A stretch of 64,000 bases of DNA from Metopolophium dirhodum (lineage: Eukaryota > Arthropoda > Insecta > Hemiptera > Aphididae): contig NC_083566.1 in NCBI RefSeq assembly GCF_019925205.1, positions 10,664,001 through 10,728,000 of the forward strand, written 5' to 3'. The position numbers and the translations under genes are program-made. Of the stretch, positions 12,593 through 22,689 are shown in pieces. Within the stretch, counting starts at the first letter, position 1. Each line of letters starts with the position of its first letter. The notes beneath the pieces were generated by a model that was not told where the DNA came from, did no database searches, and was given only the letters and a program-made list of their open reading frames with translations.

Positions 12593-13400
12593 GATTCTGA
12601 GCGAAGCGATAAATGTATTGATTTTACAAAGATGTGTTTTTCTAGAAATGAATCTAGTTGGTACTTTGGGGCGTCAAAAGTAAAATTTTCCCAGTTGTTT
12701 TTATAAGCGACATGAAAAACAAAAGAAAAATTAAGTTTCCTTAATCGGGAATTTTTACGCAACATCTGTTTTTGAGAAATTCGATTTTGGTTTTTGGCGC
12801 CACACTAAAACAAATGACCATAGATACATAAAATTTTGACTGAATGTTTTATATTAGCATTTTCTATACATGATAAAATTTTGAAAATAATTTGACTTTT
12901 TGAGCTGCTTACGGACATTGTCAGTTTTCAATTTTTTTAGTTTTTTTTTTCTATAAATATCAATAAAATTTTATTTGTTTGGTAAAAAAGCGTGAAAATT
13001 TAATATAAGGCTCCTGATATATCATTCTAATAGCAGTTGAAAAATATTAAAAATACATAGGCACAATTTTTTATTTTTTTTTTAAAGTTCGAATTTTGAC
13101 AAAATGTATCAAATTTATAATTTAATAATTATTTTGTAGTTAAAAATGTATAAAATGTTCAAATTTTATAGCTAAGGATTGAAAATTGAAAAAAAGATTC
13201 CACGTAAATAGGTTATATATAAATTACTTTATTCACAATAATATCATCAAATATACTTGGTATTATCATAGGCTGACTGACCGATTTCGCTCAGAATCGT
13301 CTTTTCTTATACAATGATATTATATCATTGAATTCAAATTTAAAACCATCCATTACAGTGACCCACTTGTAACCTACTGTACAGCAAAGCGACATCCACT
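12593..13400 (+). repeat. Dispersed repeat family A, fullest copy
   Basis: It begins GATTCTGAGCGAAGCGAT and contains the inverse motif TCGCTCAGAATCG at 13289-13300, so the body has short inverted ends. It continues into a conserved 3' tail: TACAGTGACCCACTTGTAAC, then CTGTACAGCAAAGCGACATC. Related copies or fragments lie at 7236-7800, 9420-9895, 23967-24030, 28526-28705 (inverted), 29849-30307 and 54290-54690. No coding capacity is evident. Confidence 0.7.
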
Positions 13401-13682
13401 TACTCACCTTGTTAATTCCAAAAATACCGTAATGCCACAAATCGTAATAAACCACGCACTGTGTGATTAACTAATCTAATAATTTAATCGACGCGGACAT
13501 TATCCATGTTTTCGACGTTTTTCTCCAAAATTTCTACGGTATTACGCATATACTGGTATAATATACATATCACATGTGATAAATCGTTTTTTGTAAATCG
13601 GAATTAATCTGTGTTAGTATTTTCTACTATGTACTAGTATTATTTTATTCCGTTAAATTCACGCTTATGTATACTTGTATTC

Positions 13683-15139
13683 AAGTTACTATTTGTAAAT
13701 TGTGGTCATCAAAAATTTCTCGCCAAAAATGTAATTTTTATGATAAATTAATAAAAGAATACCCAATGCTTATAAAAACAGAAAATGAACACGTCAATTA
13801 TATTAAAAGTATATAATTATTTTTCAATTTATACAGTACGTACAGAATCATTAAAAGAATTTTGTATTTTTGTCGATGTTCAGTACAAAAAACTTTTATT
13901 TCATTCAATAACAAGATGGTTATCATTATTTCCGGCTATTAAAAGATTGTTACAAATATATCCGGCTCTTAAGTCAATTTTTTTGTCACAAAATCAAATG
14001 CGAAATGCCAATTGCAATTAAATCATTTTTTGTAAATCCTTTAAATGAAAGTTATTTATGGTTTGTTCATTTACTAATGTATGTATTTCATTCAAAAATT
14101 GAGATAATGGGAAAAGAAAATAATTCGATTTCGGAGATATTGTGAATATCGTTGTCAGCAGAAAATGCTTTACACGAACGAAAACAACAAGAATTTTTAC
14201 CCTTAAAAGTAAAAGAGATATTTAAAAATAATTATAACCAATCACATGCATCAAATTTAAAAAAATAAATGTTAAATGTTTATGATCATGGTTTGTGTTA
14301 TTTGAAAATATGGACAGCCAATTTCTATCAATTTAACTGTCTAAAATGGATGTCTTTAAACACCAAACCTTTAAGGACTGATATAGAAAACTTAAATTTG
14401 TTTTTGCCACAAATGGAAAAAAATGAAGACTTCTTATCATTATTATCAGATAAAAAGTGGGTGAAATATTTTAAATAAAGAGCTATGAAACATCTTCAAA
14501 ACTGTGAAGGGGATTCCATACCGTGATTATCTGTTTTTGTCTAACACACGCGTGACATAGGATTTTTGACGGATTCTTTGCCAAACATATCAATTGATCT
14601 AATGAAGTGATGAGAATTCTGAAAACAGATTTGAATTCGTCGTCAAGTCTACTTGAAATCGACTTTCCCACAATTTTGATTTTTTGATTTTAGCTTCTCC
14701 AAAGATTGAAATACAAAAATGTTTAAATACTCTTTTTTAATATGACGTTTTCTGGAATTTGGGGGATAATATCAAAAATGTGGGAAAGGCGATTTCAAGT
14801 AGACTTGACGACGAATTCAAATCTGTTTTCAGAATTCTTATCACTTCAATTGATCTATTGGAATGTTTGGCAAAAAACACGTCTAAAATACTATGTCGCG
14901 CGTGTGTTAGACAAAAACAGAAAATCACGGTATCGAATCGCCTTAAAAATATGCACGTTCTACTTCGCCATACCTGCTCAAAATGCCAATGTCAAAAGAA
15001 TATTTAGTCATATGAAAGCACTATGGACTGATGATAGAAATAGACTTCTACCCGATTCTGTAAAGCATTTGTTGATGACACCAAGTGCGCCCATTAGGGG
15101 GTGCAACGAGGTGACATGTCATCCCTCTAGACAAATGTG
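13683..15139 (+). pseudogene. Decayed hAT-family transposase with internal inverted duplication
   Basis: The pieces lie in more than one frame. At about 13850-13995 there is SITRWLSLFPAIKRLLQIYP, a typical hAT RNase-H-fold segment. At 14269-14478 there is a middle segment. At 14940-15075 the C-terminal dimerisation region has AQNANVKRIFSHMKALWTD and NRLLPDSVKHLLM. Stops and frameshifts separate them, so it is inactive. Segment 14517-14680 is an inverted copy of 14771-14933 and interrupts the coding order. The 3' boundary is unclear; a GCGCCCATTAGGGGGTGCAA stretch near 15088 resembles the ends of local hAT elements. No matching 5' terminus was found. Confidence 0.75.
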
Positions 15140-15185
15140 AAATGATTGTAATTTTTTGTAATTTTAAATAATAAACTTTTTTTTC

Positions 15186-15363
15186 TGATGATATTATAAT
15201 ACACGACATTATATTACATAGGTATGAGCCAGAGACAGAGCCGCCTGACGGTAGGGAGCCACTTCCACCAGATCCGCAACTGCCAAAGACACTGGTTACT
15301 GATGAAATGCATTCCAAGCGAGTAGGGTATAAGCCGGGTTGGATGAGGGATTATTCCTGGTAA
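15186..15363 (+). mobile_element. Possible retroelement pol C-terminal tail (fragment)
   Basis: An open stretch ends at TAA 15361-15363. It is Pro/Glu/Arg-rich and finishes with KRVGYKPGWMRDYSW, reminiscent of the tail after integrase in LTR retrotransposons. GC content is higher than in the flanks. A TGTCGGGGACGACA motif, which resembles the start of some LTRs, lies 185 bp downstream at 15548. No integrase core or second LTR was seen, so the assignment is weak. Confidence 0.35.
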
Positions 15364-15566
15364 GACCATAAAGTTGTTCCTTTATTCGGTATGTAAGAGT
15401 TGTTAATATCGAATAATCTTATTGTATTGTTAAATTGTTCAATGATGTTAGTTATTTTGTATTAATTTGTATTTGTGTCAATTTTGTATTTTTAATTTAC
15501 TTTACATTGTTAAAAAAAAAAAAGTATATTGTATAATAAGCGATATCTGTCGGGGACGACAGAACG

Positions 15567-16229
15567 TCAGGAGGGTCGCATGTAAACTCCTCCAGATGGC
15601 GGTTCGGTCCTGCCGGCGACGGCGGCCCCCTCGTCGTCGCTTTCGCTTTCAGATGAATCGTCACCATAAGCTTCATCATCTTGATCTTTTGCGTTACCAT
15701 TCTGAACCACGTTAGTCCAATCAACTCTACCCTCTTCTTCCTTTACAATAGCGCCTCGCGCATCACCATCACCACTCTTTTCACCTCCAGGACTTAACTT
15801 CATACCCATCACTCTTTGTAATATATCATCTGACGAGCTAACCTTACTCTCACGAGCGGGTGTGCTCGAACCTGAAGGGACGCTCTTAATCGAAGGTCTG
15901 CTAAGTTGCGGTGTCCTGTTCGGAGTTATAAGTCCTTTTTCTCTGTCCTCTTTTCTTTGCCGTCTCACTACATACTTAGCGTCAACCTGATCTGGTGTTA
16001 ATAATAAGGCGAAATCTGGTAAAACACTCACAACAAATTCATCAACATGTCTCGCACTTATGCATCTAGTCGCTATATACATATTTGCATCTACACCACC
16101 TAATATATTCTCAGCTCGCACCATTTTTGGCCTAACAATTTCGAATGACATACCCTGCAACCTTTTGACGTTCACAACGCGAATAATCTTATCTGATATT
16201 CTCAACACGAATTCTTTATTTTGCATCAT
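15567..16229 (-). CDS. Unidentified 220-residue protein, acidic Ser-rich C-terminus
   Basis: An uninterrupted frame from ATG (16229) to a stop at 15567. The first ~110 residues look folded (FVLRISDKIIRVVNVKRLQG, then MYIATRCISARHVDEFVVS). The remainder is disordered: a Ser/Pro/Thr linker followed by a strongly acidic run (DDSSESESDDEG). I do not recognise the family. GC content is clearly higher than in the surrounding DNA. There is no sign of introns. The start codon overlaps the stop of the upstream frame (16226-16462) as ATGA, unusual for a cellular insect gene and more like viral or mobile-element gene packing. Its 3' end overlaps a sequence resembling an LTR start. It could be an endogenous viral element, an antisense retroelement ORF, or chance. 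Confidence 0.45.
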   Translation of the reverse strand: MMQNKEFVLRISDKIIRVVNVKRLQGMSFEIVRPKMVRAENILGGVDANMYIATRCISARHVDEFVVSVLPDFALLLTPDQVDAKYVVRRQRKEDREKGLITPNRTPQLSRPSIKSVPSGSSTPARESKVSSSDDILQRVMGMKLSPGGEKSGDGDARGAIVKEEEGRVDWTNVVQNGNAKDQDDEAYGDDSSESESDDEGAAVAGRTEPPSGGVYMRPS

Positions 16230-16462
16230 AATGGTAATAGAAGGGAAGCTTTTATTTTATAGATTAGATCAATATCATCACGTTTTTCAATCCTTTCCTT
16301 TACATCAAATATTATCTCATAAATCTTATCATTCACCAATTTAATGACGAAAATCTGTCCTAAACGACTGGCAGTCTGCTCACATATGTACACTACTACA
16401 CTGTCGAGAATGTATTCTTGGCCACCATCATAAAATAAGAATTCTCTTTTTAACAGGTACAT
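16226..16462 (-). CDS. Unidentified 78-residue ORF upstream of and overlapping the 220-residue ORF
   Basis: ATG at 16462 and TGA at 16226-16228, sharing ATGA with the next start. The protein mixes hydrophobic and charged residues with no signal peptide (start MYLLKREFLFYDGG; middle FVIKLVNDKIYEI). That middle segment resembles the beginning of the downstream protein (FVLRISDKIIRVV). This could mean an old duplication, or that the two frames were once a single protein split by a frameshift. Function unknown. Confidence 0.35.
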   Translation of the reverse strand: MYLLKREFLFYDGGQEYILDSVVVYICEQTASRLGQIFVIKLVNDKIYEIIFDVKERIEKRDDIDLIYKIKASLLLPL

Positions 16463-16950
16463 CGTTTATCTATGTTATATATTTATTTTCTGTTATTTAA
16501 TAAAATCAATTTGGTTGGTTCTTGGTTATTTTTTTATGATATTGTCACCCCCCTAGGTTCTGATTGATGGGCGCCCTTGGATGACACAATACAATTTTAA
16601 GCATTTCGACTGTACTCAGTTTTATGATTATTGTATTAAAGACAAAAGTTTGCTATCCAAAATTCGAAGCAGTAATAAATATTAATACTTAAATCTTATA
16701 CATATATCTTAATCAAATACCTATGTAATTAAAATTATAAATAAAAACTAATTATTTACCAAATGTATAATATGTATTTCAGTATTAAGTATTTCAAAAA
16801 ATAAAATGTCTTGTTAATTAAATAAATATTAACTATGAAAATAGATTTTTATATTACCTTTATGACTTTATATATTATCTAGTCTTTTCTTAAAGACACA
16901 ATTTGGTAACCCTAGGTATTACAATCGTTAAACTAAAGTTAAGCCACCAA
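16463..16950. other. AT-rich spacer
   Basis: No gene. It holds a short C-rich patch at 16546-16600 with a TGTCA...TGACA pair. It is otherwise featureless. Confidence 0.4.
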
Positions 16951-16954
16951 ATTC

Positions 16955-17420
16955 AACCGGTAAAATCAGGGGGTTAGTTGTAACGAAGGTTTGAACTAAG
17001 ATTGTAAAACGGGCCCTAAGGGATGTTAAGAGACTCAAAGAAGAATAAAATATTCCTCAATCTGAACTTGGACCCCAAGTTGATGAAATGGAAACTTCGG
17101 ACAGATAATGCCCAATGTTAGAGTTTTAAACTCCCTCAAAGGAAGAAAATAATATCCCGTTATCACATCACAATTAATGCTATATGGATCTCAGGTGTGG
17201 GCTAACTAAAGATGGGACTCAGATAAACGAGGTTGGAAATTCCTGAAAAATAAGCCAACATTTCATAATAGTGGATATGAAAGGGTGACATCAGCTTACC
17301 GTCTCAAACAATGCGTTGTATATCCTATTGGGAATTCCTCAGAAATTTTCATTAAATATTTGTTGATAGAACTGACCATAAGGTGGACTTGCAAATACTT
17401 GCCAATTATAAAGAATTGAG
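16955..17420 (+). mobile_element. R1-like LINE remnant (reverse transcriptase C-terminal region)
   Basis: Frameshifted translation gives LLYGSQVWAN (about 17187-17220), RVTSAYRL (about 17283-17306) and a following segment typical of the region after the RT palm in R1/I-type LINEs. Multiple stops make it inactive. Its first ~65 bp also match the repeat end at 8416-8482, so two repeats may be juxtaposed. Confidence 0.55.
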
Positions 17421-19013
17421 TGACACCAGTTTCAAACGTGTGGTTTAAAACGTTTTACTTAAATTGAGTTTTAGTAATTAGTTAAGAATGTAGGATTTTA
17501 CATCACTCTCAATTCAATAAATTAAATGTATAGTTGTTACTTGTTACTTGATATATGTATCCAATAGATGTAATTATTTGTTATTAATAACATGTATTTG
17601 CAAATTACGTCAAGTAGTGAGTACTATCTATCAGCAGTGACAACTGATGTTCTATCATTTTTAGGTATTCGGTATTTACAATTATTTAACAAATATATTT
17701 GTATTAATTGTTCTTCTAATTATTCAAAAATGTGTAAAATTTATTTTTTATAATGCACTTAAATTAACCAATTTAATAAGTTATATGTTATGTTTTTTTT
17801 TTTGCAAAATTTGTGTCTGGTTAAAAATTAATTTATTCGTTTATTGGTAAGTATATATTGTTATTATTAACACTAATTAACTTATAATCATTTGACTTTG
17901 TTTTGTTAAACAAAACAGTGTTGTTTTAAGACAATAGTGTTATTAATTCACGTGGTGCTGTATTACAAACTTCATTATTATAAATTTAAAGATTTAAAAA
18001 CAATATTATGTACCGACGTCTGCATTGAAACATCAAATTTTAAATATAAATATTTTATTAATATGTTAATTTCATAAATGTAACAAAAATAATAATAAAA
18101 AAATTAGGTTCTAATATTAGGGCACTTTAATTGCCCAGGCTCGACCAGAAATTGAAGTAAACACACGCTTACGTATATAAACTCGTATTATCGTAACAAT
18201 TAATACAAGAAAGTATAAAAAAGTTCAAAAATACAAATTAAAATATTTTATATTAATTACCAACACGATCATACAAAATGTATTCTAAATTATAATTATA
18301 AAAAATTGTTAAGACATGTACAATATTTTGGACGGAAATAAGTACAAGTTTGTATCAAAACCTGATATTTGGACGGAACTTTTCACTTACAGTTAAAAAT
18401 AATACTGCTAAAATTTGTATATATACAGTGGTGTTTTTGTAAAAAATCTATAACATTTATGAACTTAAATTAATGAAACAAATATGGCATATGCAACCTT
18501 GAAGATTCAACCTTTCAAAAGGAAGCTCTTTTAATAATTCTCTAGGCAAGTTTTATTGCCCTGTGGCAGCTTATTAAAAAAAATAATTACAGTAACCACG
18601 GCCGTGAATGATGATTAACAACCTACCAAGACTTATACTTTCACATGGAGATAAATAATCCTAAATATTTATTACACGGTTCCAACTTATAGATAATTAT
18701 TAATTAATAAATATCATATGACAATAAATAATAATACAGATTGCTTAATTATTTTAAATTTTAAAGTATACCTACAAGCATATTTATACTATTTTCATAC
18801 GCTAATTCACAAAATGGTAAATGGGTAACGCCGTATATCCTCAAAAACATCACTGTATATATAAATACTTATAATTAAAATAGAGCAGAAACTATTGTGA
18901 CCTACAGATAAATTAAAGTACTAAACGCTATTTTAGTATTAAATTATTACAAAAAAAAAATTCAGTATATAAAAAAACTGTCTTAAGGCAGAACACAACC
19001 ATTTTGAATTAAA
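17421..19013. other. Intergenic AT-rich DNA, 3' side of the Ly6 gene
   Basis: No coding is supported. The part adjoining 19013 is presumably the 3' UTR of the minus-strand Ly6 gene. No clear repeat boundaries were read. Confidence 0.4.
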
Positions 19014-21106
19014 CTATATGGTTTTGGTTACATGGAAACCAATCAACACGGCGATGCATCCCAATAACATAATCAGATTGGATTTTACCGCACTACTGCC
19101 CATCTAGAATACCAAAAAATATAAGTAATCAAGTATTTTAATAAATATATCTGTGGAATGAAATTCCTTACAGTGATGTAGAAATTACAACGGTCGCCTA
19201 AGCAACATTCAGCACATTTCCAATCTTGATACCATAAGTATGTGCAATAGGGCATTGTTTTAGTTTTTACAGCTTCACATGTAGCCCTCGTGGCACATCT
19301 CTTTGATACATAATATTGTTTGATCCCTCCCTCAACCCAATATGGCGGAGCTAAAATAATAATCAACATATTTATGAAACAAGATATAAAGTCAGTATGG
19401 ACATTGTATGTTCAAAAACTATAAATATTCTTACATCCCCAACTAATTTCTGATAAACACATATCTTCTTCTGGTTCGCATGTCTTAATTGTGTTCAAAC
19501 ATTTTTCATGGTTTTGATCTTGGTTTGTACAAACATAACATTCCAAGGACTCACCTAAAATACAATGAAGGTTACGTTAGGTACAACCAGCTAAGTTTTA
19601 GCATATGACACTATTAAGTTATTACATTTAAAAATGTAAAACACTCAAATTGTAATTTAAAAAAAAATTGTTTCACACTGAATGTATAGAATTATTTAGT
19701 TGTTTTATTAAGTAATTAAATGAGATCCATCATAAATTGGTCCCAAATATGAAGTGTTCAGATATTATGTGATGGAAAAAGTTCATTAAACCATCTGTCC
19801 CTTTATCCTATAATATTTTCATAAAATAATATATGCTTAGTACTAACTACTAAGAACTGACTTATGAATTGGGGAGGACCAAGTTCCCCATGGCTCTAGC
19901 CCTATTTGCACCAATGCGCCTGGTCATTTATTATAATATAATTTGCAAGTCTGGCCACACCTAATACTTACACAATGTATCCTGTTGGACCAACTGAAAC
20001 AATAAATTAAATAACAAATAGATTGTCAATTTCAGGAACAAGATATAATATAGTGATGCAGTGCCAACTCTCTACTAGAATATGGGAGAAGACTAGATTG
20101 TCCTAAACTTTATTACTATTATTGATTTCTACACAGATATTATTATTATTATCAATCAGAATGTATTTAGAATGTTTTTGACTAGTGGCAACAAAAACGC
20201 CTATATATATAAAAATAAATTTCTACCTTTTGGGAAAACATCAGATTATTAATATGTCTTATGGCAGGCCATAAAACATATTACAGATCTTATCTCCTAA
20301 TTTTGAAGTTTATTTTTTATATCAACAAGTAATTGTAAATACCTAATGGTATATGACGGGAAAAGTAGGAACTAAAATGTTGTGATTATAAATGTCAAAT
20401 GTGTATTTGGGAACATGCCGCTCAGTTAGTTTTCACCGCTGCTAAGGAAATTATCGTTGATCAGTTTCCTGTACACATCCCTTCACAACATGAATTTGTT
20501 ATATTGTTCTTCTTGATTGTTTAATGAAAATGTCGGACGCTGCAAACAAAAGTAAATGGCAATTGCAAAAATGCAAAAGAGAATCTTTGGATATATCTAT
20601 GTCATAACTGGTTGAGAAGAAGAAATATTTTAAATTTATGTTGAAACTTAACAATCTAGAGATACAATAGATTACCTACACTATGAAAGGGACGAAGGGG
20701 AATGAATTTTTCAAAAAAACTCCTGAAATCATACTTTACATGAGGCCATAATTAAATCAACCTAGGCATAGACGTAACTAGAGCTATTAAATTGAGTGGG
20801 CTCAAGCCCATAGTTAAAATGTTTAACAGAGGGAAGGGGTTGTGGGACTACACCCTCACCCTTAATAAACAAGAAAATATATTAGGTGGGCTACACCCAA
20901 GCCCCCCCTCCCTATTTATGTATATGAACATAGGGCATACTGAATTTGGAAACACCTACCTATCGACACACCCATTAGCTGATATTTTTTATAAACATAA
21001 ATTCAACTGTGTACATTAAATAGTATGTTTACAGAAGGCACTTACTTGAGTTTATAATAACTGTGATTAATGCAATAACCGACAACAATTTATTAAAGAA
21101 AATCAT
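19014..21106 (-). CDS. Ly6/uPAR (three-finger) GPI-anchored protein, complete
   Basis: Four exons on the minus strand: 21106-21046, 19554-19435, 19350-19172, 19103-19014 (TAG). All junctions are GT-AG and in phase, giving 149 residues. Residues 1-20 form a signal peptide (MIFFNKLLSVIALITV). The mature part starts near ESLECYVC and carries the Ly6 cysteine pattern: CYVC, KCLNTIKTC, a CATRATC pair, PYC, then WKCAECC and LGDRCN at the end. The last ~25 residues are hydrophobic after a small-residue stretch (GSSAVKSNLIMLLGCIAVL), as expected for GPI attachment. The family includes Drosophila quiver/sleepless, boudin and crooked neck-type Ly6 proteins acting at the cell surface or septate junctions. 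The exact orthologue is not assigned. The start was chosen because it supplies the signal peptide. Confidence 0.88.
19555..21045. other. Intron 1 of the Ly6 gene
   Basis: No exon seen. It contains repeat debris: a hAT-like end at about 19870-19922 (GCACCAATGCGCCTG), a possible left end at about 20060 and a G/C-tract element around 20766-20935. A short unexplained open stretch at about 20399-20524 was not recognised. Confidence 0.4.
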
Positions 21107-21455
21107 ATTTTCAATCGTGTAGTAAACAATACTACACACAACTTTCAATCGGCGGAATAAAGACAATATTATTTAAAAGAAAAGAAATGGATTAAATTTA
21201 ATCTTGACAATAACAAGAGTAAGACATCTGACACATTTCACGAACAAAACAAAATGTAAATTGTAAACTGAATAATTAGTAATTACTAGTTTAAATTTCG
21301 TTATCGTAAATCGTTACAATAGACAATAATATCAAACGTGATTTGAGTTCCGTCGTACGTGCCACCGTCGTTCACCTTCACACCCAAAAAAGTTACAAGT
21401 TGTTGTTACTTGTTATCATGAACTAAGATATAATATCTTGGTTCATGCTTGTTAT

Positions 21456-21763
21456 CACGGACTGAGATAGAGATGACTGGAAAAAACACATTTTTAACGG
21501 GTCCGAAGTCGTGCCTCTGCTGATTTCCGTTGTACACAGCTGGTCTTAACGCTACCTAGTGGCTTGGTGGAAAATGTAATGATGATAATATGAATTAAAA
21601 TTATATTAAACAAATAGTTGATATTTTACCAAGCAGATAGCGTGCATATTAGGTGTGTACAAATATTGGCGGGGAAGAGTAGAGGGACCGAGGCAATATT
21701 GCGGTCCGGCTCTCCGTCACCCGCCCATTATATCGTTTCCAGTCATCACTATTAAGGTCCGTG
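21456..21763. mobile_element. Non-autonomous TIR element, 308 bp, perfect 8-bp TSD
   Basis: The left end CACGGACTGAGATAGAGATG and the inverted right end CACGGACCTTAATAGTGATG share a TIR that continues into ACTGGAAA. The 8-mer cttgttat flanks both sides (21448-21455 and 21764-21771). The 8-bp duplication suggests hAT-type transposition. It lies about 350 bp upstream of the Ly6 start codon, so it may touch that gene's promoter. Confidence 0.75.
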
Positions 21764-21795
21764 CTTGTTATTCATCATACTATCATAGATATAAT

Positions 21796-22171
21796 CACGG
21801 ACTAAGATATCTTGGTTCTTGGATATAATGGACTGGAAACGACATGGTCGGCGGGGATCGGTGGACGGCCACGAAAAGGTGTCACTTAGCTGATAAAAAT
21901 ACTGTTCTTGAAGTTTTCAGCGCTACCGGTGGTTTTATTTGGCTACATAATTAGTCCGTGCAGAGGGCGATGTGAACTCCAGGAACAAATACCAACCCCC
22001 CCGCACTTTGCCTCTTGTACATACATTAGTGGCCGTGATAAGCTGCTCGTTTCCAGCACAGATTATATGAAAAGATATATTATATTATTTTCATATAATC
22101 TGTGTAGTGTGTTTCCAGCATAGACTTATTAATATGTCTATGGTTTCCAGTCCATTATATCTTAGTCCGTG
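21796..22171. mobile_element. Second TIR element of the CACGGACT family, about 376 bp
   Basis: The left end CACGGACTAAGATAT, after a 14-base insertion, continues ATAATGGACTGGAAAC. The right end inverted reads CACGGACTAAGATATAATGG, then ACTGGAAAC. It includes a 17-bp-arm hairpin at 22058-22106 (arm CACAGATTATATGAAAA). No matching target-site duplication was found. Confidence 0.6.
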
Positions 22172-22288
22172 TTATTCATTAAATGTGTGATAATGATACA
22201 TTGGCGATTGGCCACATTGTGAGTTAGGATTTGGGAAGTCGTATAAAAAAAAAATAGTTGTATTCACGATTTAAGATAGTATGGTTCT

Positions 22289-22321
22289 TAGATCATATAC
22301 TAGTATATAGTATATGATCTA
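22289..22321. repeat. Near-perfect palindrome
   Basis: Arms TAGATCATATAC and GTATATGATCTA around a short TA-rich centre. The arm sequence recurs in an inverted pair at 47578-47631, so this is likely the core of a dispersed palindromic family. Confidence 0.6.
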
Positions 22322-22597
22322 ATTTATGGTTCTATATAAATTATTAATCCGTGGTCCGTGGTTGCCCGACGAACAATTTCTATGAACCAGTGACTATAGT
22401 ACCTATAGAGCTATGATAAGGCGGTATGGGATTTAAATCTTGATGCCGGTGTTAGTGCTTTTAGAGGATTGTTTTATAACTTATAATATAATACGTAATA
22501 CGATCATTATACATGTATATTTTACAACCATAGACCTCTTAACTATAAAAAAAATATATAATTTAAAGTTAGTAGTTCTCAAGAGTGCCCATATTGT

Positions 22598-22629
22598 GGA
22601 GGGGGTGGGGGGGGGGGCAAGGGAGGGAG
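22598..22629 (+). repeat. G-rich tract with quadruplex-forming potential
   Basis: Runs of 5, about 12, 3 and 3-4 guanines sit in about 32 bases just left of the element at 22690. Function unknown. Confidence 0.5.
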
Positions 22630-22689
22630 CTAAACGCGTTCTCCTGAGCGTAAATTTGCCATGTTAGACACTTGAAAGATGAAGACAAC

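Noticed and set aside
12517..12765. Opposing open frames around 12.5-12.8 kb
   Set aside because: Overlap the start of dispersed repeat family A and have no recognisable protein feature.
20399..20524. Open stretch in Ly6 intron 1
   Set aside because: About 42 codons without recognisable similarity, no splice signals that join it to the Ly6 exons in phase.
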